From the NCBI GenBank assembly GCA_964249755.1, contig CAXUDB010000002.1, forward strand, positions 806,001 to 870,000: 64,000 nucleotides of DNA, given 5' to 3'. Source of the DNA: Ilyomonas sp964249755. GTDB lineage: Bacteria; Bacteroidota; Bacteroidia; Chitinophagales; Chitinophagaceae. Both the position numbers and the translations under genes were made by a program. Within the stretch, counting starts at the first letter, position 1. Each line of letters begins with the position of its first letter. Positions 9,009-16,598 of the stretch are shown here, one piece after another. Under the pieces are notes generated by a model. The model ran no database searches and was not told the DNA's origin. It saw only the letters and a list, made by a program, of their open reading frames with translations.

Positions 9009-11696
9009 GTGAGTAAATCGTCTTCCATTGCATCATTACATTATACAAAAGGCTACGAGGTTATACAGCAATGGCTGTCCTCAAAAAACTTTCAACCTTT
9101 TGCTTTTCAGGAGGAAACCTGGCAGTATATACTGGAACATAAGAGCGGTCTGGTAAATGCACCCACCGGTTGCGGCAAAACGTTTTCTGTCTTTTTAGGT
9201 TCTGTTATTCAGTTCATTAACGATCATCCAAATGACTATCAAAAGAAGAAAAAAAGCGGGTTGCAGTTGTTGTGGATTACGCCTTTGCGCGCACTTGCCA
9301 AAGATATCGGCAGGGCTATGGAAGAAGTCATTTTTGACTTAGGCATGCAATGGCAAATCGGTATCCGTAATGGCGATACAGACACTAGCGAACGCCAGAA
9401 GCAAAAGCGCAATATGCCCGAAGTGCTTCTCATCACACCCGAGAGTCTTCATCTCTTTTTAGCCCAAAAAGGCTATCCGGAGATTTTCAAAACGCTTCGC
9501 GTAGTTGCGGTAGATGAATGGCATGAACTAATGGGTGGCAAGCGTGGTGTGTTGGTAGAACTGGCAATGTCAAGAATCATAAACAGCCAGCTGACAGCGG
9601 GCAGTAATCAGCCGCCAGCTATTAGTTACCAGTTATCAGAAGAAGATGATCAACAACCAATTACTTCCAATCAGCCATCATCAATACATCTACCAATCCC
9701 AAATTCCCATTCACAACCCATAAGTGTTAACTCGCAACTTGCCAACTACCCACCACCAGGTACTAACCATCAACTTTCACTCTGGGGTATCTCAGCAACC
9801 ATTGGAAACCTTGAGCAGGCAAAAGATGTATTGCTGTATCCGCTTATTAATTCGCCTTATTATGAAGGCGTAGATGAAAGCGTAATTGTAAAAGCATCTT
9901 TAGACAAACGGATTGATATTGAATCCATCCTGCCGGATGAAATTGAAAAATATCCGTGGGCAGGTCACTTGGGTCTTACGCTTGCGGAAAAGATTGTACC
10001 GATTATTGAAGCCAGTACCACCACTTTAATTTTTATCAACACACGTGGCATGAGCGAGCGATGGTACCAGAAGCTCCTCGATATAGCCCCCCAGTTTGCC
10101 GGTGCTATTGCTCTGCATCACGGCAGCATTGAACATGAGTTGAGAGTATGGGTAGAAGAGGCTTTGCACGTAAAAAAATTAAAAGCAGTTGTTTGTACAG
10201 CCAGCTTGGATTTGGGTGTTGATTTTCGCCCTGTAGATACAGTAATACAAGTCGGATCGCCAAAAGGTGTAGCCCGCTTTCTGCAACGCGCAGGCCGAAG
10301 TGGTCATGGTCCAGGCGAGATTAGTAAGATTTATTTTTTACCGACTCATTCTTTGGAACTGGTAGAAGCAGCAGCCTTAAAAGAAGCCATTAAAGAGAAT
10401 GTAATCGAAAGCCGTGAGCCAGCCATGCTGTGCTTTGATGTGCTTACGCAATATGTGTGCACCATTGCCATCGGTGAGGGCTTTTATGCAGATCAATTGT
10501 TTAAAGAAGTGAAGTCAACGCATTGTTTTGGCGATTTAAACCATCAGGAGTGGCAAACGATTTTGCATTCCGTTACTAGCGGCGGCGATGCGCTGCAGCA
10601 CTACGATGAATATAAAAAAGTGGAGGTAGAACCTGGTGGTTTGCACAGGGTAAAAAGCCGTCGCATTGCCATGCGGCACCGAATGCACATTGGTGCCATC
10701 GTTAGCGATGCGATGATGAAAGTGAAGATGATAGGCGGCGCTTATGTCGGTATGATCGAAGAGTCATTCATTAGTCGCTTAGAGCCGGGTGATGTATTTG
10801 TATTGGCGGGAAGAGTACTTGAATTGGTAGGCATTAAAGAGATGACGGTAACCACCAAAAAATCGAGCAGTAAAAAAGTGATTGTACCAAGCTGGAACGG
10901 AGGCAGGATGCCCCTTTCAGCCAACCTGAGCATGATGTTGCGGCGTGCCTTCAACAGTGCTTTATCAAAAGGTGCAAAGGCGATCGAATTAAAAGCGCTG
11001 CAGCCTCTATTTGAATTGCAAAAAGAGCTATCACACATACCTCGGGCCGGCGAGCTATTAATTGAGCAGATTGAAACGCGCGATGGTCATCATCTCTTTG
11101 TTTATCCATTTGAAGGGCGGTTGGTGCACGAAGCAATGGCAGCTATTATTGCGTTTCGCATTGGGCGCATCAAGCCTTTGACGTTCTCTATCGCCATGAA
11201 TGATTATGGCTTTGAGCTGTTGTGCGATCAACCGATACCCATAGATGACAGCAATGTGTATGATTTGTTTTCTGTAAAAGACTTGCTGCGCGATATACAG
11301 CAAAGTATCAACAGCGTTGAGATGGCACGTCGAAAGTTCAGAGAGATAGCCGTCATCGGCGGACTTATCTTTCAGGGCTATCCCGGCGAGTCTAAAAAAG
11401 CAAGGCATCTGCAGGCTTCGGCTTCGCTGCTGTTCAATGTGTTTTATGAATACGATCGAAACAATTTGTTGTTGCGGCAAGCTTACCAGGAGGTATTGGA
11501 TCAGCAGATGGAAGAAGTGAGGCTACACAATGCGTTGGAAAGAATCACCAACAGCAATATCATCCTTCGTTTTCCAAAACGGATTACCCCATTCTGTTTT
11601 CCCATTCTTGCCGATGGACTAAACCGCAACAGTCTGAGTACTGAAAAGCTGGAAGACAGAATTCAGCGCCTGCAGGCACAACTGGAGAAGTGGTAA
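9009..11696 (+). CDS. Ligase-associated DNA damage response DEXH-box helicase (Lhr-like)
   Basis: The 895-residue protein is a superfamily 2 Lhr-type helicase: Walker A APTGCGKT at residues 51-58, TPLRALAKD (Ia), ITPESLHL (Ic), DEWHE at 169-173 (II), SAT at 262-264 (III), then the RecA2 motifs CTASLDLGVDF and QRAGRSGHG (VI, about residue 426) and the winged-helix and Lhr core region. The family is usually encoded with an ATP-dependent ligase, a beta-CASP exonuclease and the phosphoesterase PdeM for DNA repair; none of those is in this window. Start is GTG at 9009. Odd: about 65 residues of Q/N/S/P-rich low-complexity sequence (residues 192-256) are inserted between motifs II and III, where relatives have a short loop. 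Confidence 0.9.
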   Translation: MSKSSSIASLHYTKGYEVIQQWLSSKNFQPFAFQEETWQYILEHKSGLVNAPTGCGKTFSVFLGSVIQFINDHPNDYQKKKKSGLQLLWITPLRALAKDIGRAMEEVIFDLGMQWQIGIRNGDTDTSERQKQKRNMPEVLLITPESLHLFLAQKGYPEIFKTLRVVAVDEWHELMGGKRGVLVELAMSRIINSQLTAGSNQPPAISYQLSEEDDQQPITSNQPSSIHLPIPNSHSQPISVNSQLANYPPPGTNHQLSLWGISATIGNLEQAKDVLLYPLINSPYYEGVDESVIVKASLDKRIDIESILPDEIEKYPWAGHLGLTLAEKIVPIIEASTTTLIFINTRGMSERWYQKLLDIAPQFAGAIALHHGSIEHELRVWVEEALHVKKLKAVVCTASLDLGVDFRPVDTVIQVGSPKGVARFLQRAGRSGHGPGEISKIYFLPTHSLELVEAAALKEAIKENVIESREPAMLCFDVLTQYVCTIAIGEGFYADQLFKEVKSTHCFGDLNHQEWQTILHSVTSGGDALQHYDEYKKVEVEPGGLHRVKSRRIAMRHRMHIGAIVSDAMMKVKMIGGAYVGMIEESFISRLEPGDVFVLAGRVLELVGIKEMTVTTKKSSSKKVIVPSWNGGRMPLSANLSMMLRRAFNSALSKGAKAIELKALQPLFELQKELSHIPRAGELLIEQIETRDGHHLFVYPFEGRLVHEAMAAIIAFRIGRIKPLTFSIAMNDYGFELLCDQPIPIDDSNVYDLFSVKDLLRDIQQSINSVEMARRKFREIAVIGGLIFQGYPGESKKARHLQASASLLFNVFYEYDRNNLLLRQAYQEVLDQQMEEVRLHNALERITNSNIILRFPKRITPFCFPILADGLNRNSLSTEKLEDRIQRLQAQLEKW

Positions 11697-11807
11697 TAGG
11701 ATTGAGAAGTATTCTAATTGCTTTCAATTTTTTAGTTCCGAAATATTTTCTTCTTGCAGAAGAATTAAATATCTTTCCCTCATTATTCTACCTGCTTTAC
11801 TCTTTGT

Positions 11808-12548
11808 ATGCAACCGAAATTATTCCTCCTATTCTTAACTTCTTTTGTTATGTATTTTATTCATGCTCAAACACCGGTGGAGGTGCTGTATAAAACGTAT
11901 ACCATTGACCGCTCAGTGAAAGAAGATAGTATGATGATGGTGATGCTTCAGCCATATACAGACAGCGTAAATAAATTCATTAACCAACCTATAGGTTTCA
12001 CAAATACAACGCTATACAGAAAACAGCCCGAAAGCCCGCTGGGAAACATGATGGCTGATGCTATGATATGGTATGCATCCAGAGTGTTTAACACCCGTGT
12101 GGATGCGGCTTTCATTAACAATGGCAGTATCCGTTCCTATATTCCGAAAGGAGAGATTAGCCTCCAAACTTTGCAGGTAGTGTCACCCTACGACAATTAT
12201 ATCGTTCTTCAAAAAGTGAATGGAAATACACTGCATCAGCTCCTTGACCTGATAGCTTACAAAGGTGGCTGGCCTTGTGCCGGCATTAATATGAAAATTA
12301 AATACAAGAAGGCATCAGATATATTAATTCAAAGCTCGCCTTTGCAAGATAAGGTCACTTATACCATTGCCTTGTCTGATTATCTTGCAAAAGGTGGCGA
12401 CGGCTGCACAATGCTAAAAAACATTGCGCAGCAAAACAAAAATGTTTTTTACAAAGAAGCCCTGATTGCTTACGTGAAGTCATTTACCAGCGCTGGAAAA
12501 CCTGTAACTGTTACGCTCGAAAACCGAATAGAAAATGTGGAAGAGTAG
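11808..12548 (+). CDS. Secreted 5'-nucleotidase C-terminal domain protein
   Basis: The 246-residue product has a Sec signal peptide (about residues 1-20, ending AQ) and then only the substrate-binding C-terminal domain of the UshA-type 5'-nucleotidases: SPLGNMMADAMIW near residue 75, VDAAFINNGSIRSYIPKGEIS near residue 100, VVSPYDNYIV and a late YTIALSDYLAKGGDG. In UshA this domain supplies the pocket that holds the nucleotide base. It should act outside the inner membrane. The stop overlaps by 14 bp with the next gene, which encodes the metallophosphatase domain, so the two are co-translated and probably form a two-chain enzyme in reversed order relative to UshA. Confidence 0.88.
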   Translation: MQPKLFLLFLTSFVMYFIHAQTPVEVLYKTYTIDRSVKEDSMMMVMLQPYTDSVNKFINQPIGFTNTTLYRKQPESPLGNMMADAMIWYASRVFNTRVDAAFINNGSIRSYIPKGEISLQTLQVVSPYDNYIVLQKVNGNTLHQLLDLIAYKGGWPCAGINMKIKYKKASDILIQSSPLQDKVTYTIALSDYLAKGGDGCTMLKNIAQQNKNVFYKEALIAYVKSFTSAGKPVTVTLENRIENVEE

Positions 12549-13473
12549 GAGGGATTTTATACGCAAATCTTTTGCATCAATAGTTTCGCTGGCAGCTTCT
12601 TCTATGCTGTCTTCTATTGTAAATGCAGAGGAAGAAAATGAATCACTTACTATCCTTCACACCAATGATCTGCACAGCCATGTAGAAGCGTTTCCGATGG
12701 ATGGAGGAAAAGACCAAGGAATTGGAGGAATGACTGCAAGGGCAAGTATTATCAGCAATATTCGCAACCAAAATAATAACGTTTTACTGTTAGATAGTGG
12801 CGACATTTTTGGTAATACGCCCTACTTCAATTTATATAAAGGTGAACCGGAAATAAAAGCAATGAGCCTGATGAAATATGATGCAGTAACTCTTGGTGAA
12901 AACGATTTGTTAGGAGGCATAGATAATTATTCTGACCAGATAAAACGACATGCAAATTTTGATGTGGTGCTTTGTAATTATGATACCGGAACAACCGCTT
13001 TGGAAAGTATTATCCAGCCTTATAAAGTATATCAGAAAGGAAAATTAAAAATCGGTGTAACCGGCGTCAGTATTGCGTTTGAAGGTTTACTGACTTCTGA
13101 ATTATACAGTGGTATTACCTATCTCGATCCGGCAGAAAGCGTGAATAAAACGGCAGACATTTTAAAGCGTAAAGAGAACTGCGATATAATTATATGCTTG
13201 TCTCACCTGGGCGATAAATATTATGAAGGCGGAATGAGTGATGACGTGCTGGCAAGAGAAACAAACGATGTAGATCTGATTATCGGCGGGCATACACATC
13301 GCTCCTTTAACGAACCTCGTAGATACATCAACCAAAAAGGTAAAGAGGTAATAGTGAACCAATGCGGCTGGGCAGGCACGCAGTTGGGAAGACTGGATTA
13401 TAAGTTTACTGTTAGCGGGAAAAAAGTTATCACATCCAAAACATTACTCATTGGGAAAAAATATGAAGATTAA
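12535..13473 (+). CDS. Tat-exported metallophosphatase (UshA N-domain type)
   Basis: This 312-residue protein begins with a twin-arginine signal (SRRDFIRKSFAS, residues 4-15) and carries a calcineurin-like phosphatase domain: TILHTNDLHSHVE (metal Asp/His), LLLDSGDIFGNTP, CLSHLG and GGHTHRSF. The usual G-N-H-(D/E) motif, which supplies a metal-bridging Asn and the catalytic His, reads G-E-N-D (in TLGENDLLGG) here, so activity may be altered or lost. The C-terminal nucleotide-pocket domain is encoded by the overlapping upstream gene. The partner uses a Sec-type signal while this one uses Tat, implying that it folds, perhaps with metal, before export. ATG at 12535 overlaps the upstream stop. Confidence 0.87.
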   Translation: MWKSRRDFIRKSFASIVSLAASSMLSSIVNAEEENESLTILHTNDLHSHVEAFPMDGGKDQGIGGMTARASIISNIRNQNNNVLLLDSGDIFGNTPYFNLYKGEPEIKAMSLMKYDAVTLGENDLLGGIDNYSDQIKRHANFDVVLCNYDTGTTALESIIQPYKVYQKGKLKIGVTGVSIAFEGLLTSELYSGITYLDPAESVNKTADILKRKENCDIIICLSHLGDKYYEGGMSDDVLARETNDVDLIIGGHTHRSFNEPRRYINQKGKEVIVNQCGWAGTQLGRLDYKFTVSGKKVITSKTLLIGKKYED

Positions 13474-13612
13474 AAATTTTTTTTTCAACAAAAAGGGTAG
13501 AAATTCGTCCTCCTGCCCCAAAAATTTTTCTTAGTCACCGGAATCATTTTTGAGCGCTTACTGACGACGAAACTTATTCTTTAATTGCGTAAACCAAGTG
13601 GCTACTTTGACT

Positions 13613-15043
13613 ATGACTATAACTGCAGAAGCCGTATGGAACAACTGCCTTAAAATAATAAAAGACATTGTAGAGTGGCAACATTTTAAAACTTGGTTCG
13701 AACCGATTAAGGCGATTGAATTAAAAGGAAATGTGTTGCTGATTCAGGTGCCGAGCCAATTCTTTTATGAATACCTGGAAGAACATTATGTAACACTTCT
13801 GGCAAAAATTTTAAAGCGTGAATTAGGAAAAGAAGCACGTCTTGAATACCGCATCATGGTAGATAGCGGCAACAAAGGACGTAACGGATCAATGGATGTG
13901 GCTGCCTCTTACGGAAAGGTTTATACAAATAACGAAATGGATTTTCCGCTCGTTATCAACAACCCCGTTAAAAACCCTTTTGTTATTCCGGGATTAAAGA
14001 AAGTACAGATAGATCCACAACTAAATCCTTCTTATGTATTCGATTCTTTGATTGAAGGTGATTGTAATCGTGTAGCGCGCCGAGCCGGCAAAACAGTAGC
14101 TGAAAAGCCTGGTGCCAGTTCCTTTAACCCGTTGGTGATTTATGGTGGTGTAGGTTTAGGTAAAACGCACCTCGCACAGTGTATTGGCAACGAAGTAAAA
14201 AAATTGCATCCCAACAAGATCGTCTTGTATGTAAGCAGTGAAAAGTTCATCAATCAATTTCAGGATCACAGCCGCAATAATGCTATCAATGATTTCATCC
14301 ATTTCTACCAGTTAATAGATGTGCTGATCATTGATGATGTGCAGTTCTTCAACCGCGCAGAACGCAGCCAGGATGCGTTCTTTGCCATCTTTAACCACCT
14401 TCATCAAAGCGGTAAGCAACTGGTATTATCGTCTGATAAAGCGCCTAAAGATCTGGATGGTTTGCAGGAGCGTTTATTATCCCGTTTTCGTTGGGGATTA
14501 AGTGCTGATTTATCTATGCCCGATTATGAAACCCGCATTGAAATACTGGAGCGAAAAATGAAGTCGGATGGTTGTGATATGCCGATTGAAGTCATTAAGT
14601 ATATCGCTTATAATATTACTACTAATGTTCGCGAGTTGGAAGGTGCGCTCATTTCACTTCTAGCGCAATCTTCTTTAAATAAACGCGAAATAGATGTAGA
14701 GTTGGCGAAGAAAGTGCTGCGCAATTTTGTAAAGACCAGCAATAAGGAAATTACGATTGATACAATACAGAAAATGGTATGCGAATACTTCGATGTGCCT
14801 TATGATAAGCTGTTGCAAAAGACGCGTAAACGCGAGATTGTTCAGGCGCGACAGATTACCATGTATCTCGCCAAATCATTTACTAAAAATTCTTTGAAGA
14901 CCATTGGTGAACATTTTGGCGGTCGTGACCATACTACAGTTATCCATAGCTGCCAAACGGTAAAGGACCTGATGGATACCGATAGTTTGTTTAAAGAAAA
15001 CGTTATAGAGCTGACGCAAAAAGTGCAGTTGGCTTCCATGTAA
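13613..15043 (+). CDS. dnaA: Chromosomal replication initiator DnaA
   Basis: The 476-residue protein has all DnaA parts: domain I (AEAVWNNCLKIIKD.. FKTWFEPI), a linker, the AAA+ domain with Walker A YGGVGLGKTHLAQ (about residue 185) and Walker B VLIIDDVQFF, the sensor region and domain IV with the DnaA-box recognition signature GGRDHTTVIHS near residue 440. It binds DnaA boxes and opens the origin. An in-frame GTG at 13598 five codons upstream is an alternative start; neither has a Shine-Dalgarno. The 124 bp upstream is very A/T-rich with no obvious DnaA box. A terminator and two DnaA-box-like 9-mers follow the gene. Confidence 0.97.
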   Translation: MTITAEAVWNNCLKIIKDIVEWQHFKTWFEPIKAIELKGNVLLIQVPSQFFYEYLEEHYVTLLAKILKRELGKEARLEYRIMVDSGNKGRNGSMDVAASYGKVYTNNEMDFPLVINNPVKNPFVIPGLKKVQIDPQLNPSYVFDSLIEGDCNRVARRAGKTVAEKPGASSFNPLVIYGGVGLGKTHLAQCIGNEVKKLHPNKIVLYVSSEKFINQFQDHSRNNAINDFIHFYQLIDVLIIDDVQFFNRAERSQDAFFAIFNHLHQSGKQLVLSSDKAPKDLDGLQERLLSRFRWGLSADLSMPDYETRIEILERKMKSDGCDMPIEVIKYIAYNITTNVRELEGALISLLAQSSLNKREIDVELAKKVLRNFVKTSNKEITIDTIQKMVCEYFDVPYDKLLQKTRKREIVQARQITMYLAKSFTKNSLKTIGEHFGGRDHTTVIHSCQTVKDLMDTDSLFKENVIELTQKVQLASM

Positions 15044-15077
15044 TAACACTACTTGCTGCTTTGCTATCGAACTTTGT

Positions 15078-15105
15078 AATCACGCTCTCGGGCGTGATTT
15101 TTATT
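15078..15105 (+). terminator. Intrinsic terminator of dnaA
   Basis: AATCACGC (15078-15085) pairs with GCGTGATT (15092-15099) across a 6-nt loop and is followed by a T-rich run. It lies 35 bp after the dnaA stop. Confidence 0.8.
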
Positions 15106-15225
15106 CTATTTATCCGGTTTTTTTGTTGATAAGCATTTCCGAAAACATTTATCTACACAAACAATTTTCATTTGGCGTTTCACATTCACTCTCCTATTTT
15201 TGCAGCCCCTTAAACAAAGGGAAAC

Positions 15226-15314
15226 GGTGAGGTGGATGAGTGGCTGAAATCAGTAGTTTGCTAAACTGCCGTACGGGTTAAACTGTACCGAGGGTTCGAA
15301 TCCCTCCCTCACCG
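15226..15314 (+). tRNA. tRNA-Ser(GCT)
   Basis: The 89-nt sequence folds as a class II tRNA: acceptor GGTGAGG with CCTCACC plus discriminator G, anticodon loop TTGCTAA with anticodon GCT, a long variable arm (TACGGGTT.. ACTGTACC) and T-arm GGGTTCGAATCCC. It reads the AGC/AGT serine codons. CCA is not encoded. A decayed tRNA-like copy and tRNA-Pro follow on the same strand. Confidence 0.95.
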
Positions 15315-15330
15315 CTGATAATAGCGATTT

Positions 15331-15387
15331 GGATTTATAGCGTAGCCGGTATTGCGTGGCGCTTAAGGTTTGAATCCTATAAAATTT
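15331..15387 (+). pseudogene. Truncated tRNA-Pro-like remnant
   Basis: The 57 nt between the two tRNAs resemble tRNA-Pro from its D-arm (TAGCGTAGCCGGTATTGCG against TAGCGTAGCCCGGTATCGCG) and its T-arm (AAGGTTTGAATCCTAT against GTAGGTTCGAATCCTGC), but the anticodon arm is missing. The flanking GGATTTA and AAAATTT can still pair (three A-T or T-A pairs plus wobble), so an acceptor-like stem may remain. It looks like a decayed duplicate of the downstream tRNA-Pro gene. A short functional tRNA-like RNA is less likely but not excluded. Confidence 0.6.
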
Positions 15388-15389
15388 TT

Positions 15390-15463
15390 CGGGGCGTAGC
15401 GTAGCCCGGTATCGCGCCTGGTTTGGGACCAGGAGGTCGTAGGTTCGAATCCTGCCGCCCCGA
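15390..15463 (+). tRNA. tRNA-Pro(TGG)
   Basis: The 74-nt sequence has acceptor CGGGGCG paired with CGCCCCG and discriminator A, a D-arm, anticodon stem CCTGG/CCAGG with loop TTTGGGA (anticodon TGG) and T-arm GTAGGTTCGAATCCTGC. It reads CCA/CCG and related proline codons. CCA is not encoded. A strong terminator begins two bases after the 3' end. Confidence 0.95.
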
Positions 15464-15464
15464 C

Positions 15465-15503
15465 AAAGAAGCCTCTTCTAAATTTGAAGAGGCTTCTTTA
15501 TTT
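15465..15503 (+). terminator. Intrinsic terminator of the tRNA operon
   Basis: A 14-bp perfect stem (15465-15478 with 15486-15499, core AAGAAGCCTCTTC) with a 7-nt loop directly follows tRNA-Pro and ends in a T-rich stretch. It would also stop minus-strand transcripts leaving the signalling cluster. Confidence 0.85.
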
Positions 15504-15601
15504 AAAGAAATGCCATATTATACTTACTTCCTCTTTGGTACAACGCTAAAGTGTTATTATACCGAAAGCACAGCACTATAGAAAATTCAACATGTTTATC
15601 A

Positions 15602-16021
15602 TCAAACTTTTCCGGTTTCATGCTTGCTCCCAAACACACTTTCTAAGTGGTTAGATAAAGGTTTTTCCAGATAATCTTTCGCTAATTCACTTTCCTTGGC
15701 CAGCTTAATATCTCTGGTATCTATCGAAGATGATAATATATAAATACTGAAATACTTCATGATAAAAGTGTGGATTAGCTTTAGCCGGTCCAACACTTGC
15801 CATCCATTCAAAAAAGGCATATCAATGTCTAAGAAAAGAATAGTTTTTACAGGATTGATCTGGTATTCTGTTTCTATATAGGTAAAACCTTCCAAAGGAT
15901 TGGTAAATCCAATAATCTCCATGTTTAAATCCGGGAAACGCTTTTTTATTAACAGAGTACAAAAAACGTTATGAAGGGAATCATCATCAAGAATAAGAAT
16001 TCTTTTAAATTCAGTAGTCAT
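15602..16021 (-). CDS. Stand-alone response regulator receiver protein
   Basis: The 139-residue product is a single CheY-like receiver domain: acidic triad residues D12-D14, phospho-acceptor D65 in LFLDIDMP, a switch serine in YILSSSID and the conserved Lys in LEKPLS. There is no output domain, so it must act through protein contacts. The MP-x-x-(N/D)-G-W-x-x-L pattern is the subtype common in Bacteroidetes beside PAS histidine kinases. It is the last gene of a same-strand signalling cluster (23836 to 15602) and lies 184 bp after the second receiver gene. Closely similar receivers are at 16206 and 21853. Confidence 0.88.
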   Translation of the reverse strand: MTTEFKRILILDDDSLHNVFCTLLIKKRFPDLNMEIIGFTNPLEGFTYIETEYQINPVKTILFLDIDMPFLNGWQVLDRLKLIHTFIMKYFSIYILSSSIDTRDIKLAKESELAKDYLEKPLSNHLESVFGSKHETGKV

Positions 16022-16205
16022 AAAAATTATTCAGTAATAGTATCTCTTTTTACTCAAGGGCGATAAACAGAATTAAATAAGTGATAACTCTGTAAACACC
16101 TTTTTAGAAAGCAGATTCGTTTTGGTTACAATTCATTTTGTTTAGTTTTTAGACCTGGATTGTTTGTAACAAGTTATCTATTTAAAATAAAAAGGATAGC
16201 CTTAT

Positions 16206-16598
16206 TTAATAATTCGCCACCAGTTGAATTTTATCGGCCATTAATGGCTTTGATATAAAATTCTTAACGTATTTATTTGCTCTTGCTCTATCTTCATCTT
16301 GGATGCTAATAGAAGAGGAGAGCATGTAAATAGTAATATGGTTCTTTATGTCATCGCTAAAGTTTCCATACCGTTCTAAGAATACCCAGCCATTTATAAG
16401 CGGCATATTTATATCTAAGAAAAGCACCGTAGGCTGCACGTTTTTTACAAATTCGTTTTCAATAAACCCCAGTGCTTCTTCGGGTAGCAAAAAGGTTTTC
16501 ACTTCAACGTCTCCCAACGTTTTCTTTAAATTGAAACGGCAGATATTGTTATTCCAGGGATCATCATCCACAACAATATAATTTTTAATTGTACTCAT
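16206..16598 (-). CDS. Stand-alone response regulator receiver protein
   Basis: The 130-residue receiver domain has D11-D13, phospho-acceptor D62 in LFLDINMP, YMLSSSIS and ISKPL (conserved Lys). It starts inside the stop of the large hybrid PAS kinase upstream (ATGA overlap, 16595-16598), so the two are translationally coupled and this is the natural phosphorylation target of that kinase. No DNA-binding or enzymatic output domain is present. Confidence 0.9.
   Translation of the reverse strand: MSTIKNYIVVDDDPWNNNICRFNLKKTLGDVEVKTFLLPEEALGFIENEFVKNVQPTVLFLDINMPLINGWVFLERYGNFSDDIKNHITIYMLSSSISIQDEDRARANKYVKNFISKPLMADKIQLVANY

Noticed and set aside
7918..11696. MBL hydrolase plus DEXH helicase as the ligase-associated repair operon
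   Set aside because: The MBL protein lacks the beta-CASP region of the ligase-associated exonuclease, and no ATP-dependent ligase or PdeM gene is nearby.
13474..13612. Origin of replication upstream of dnaA
   Set aside because: No DnaA box is visible in this stretch; A/T-richness alone is not enough.
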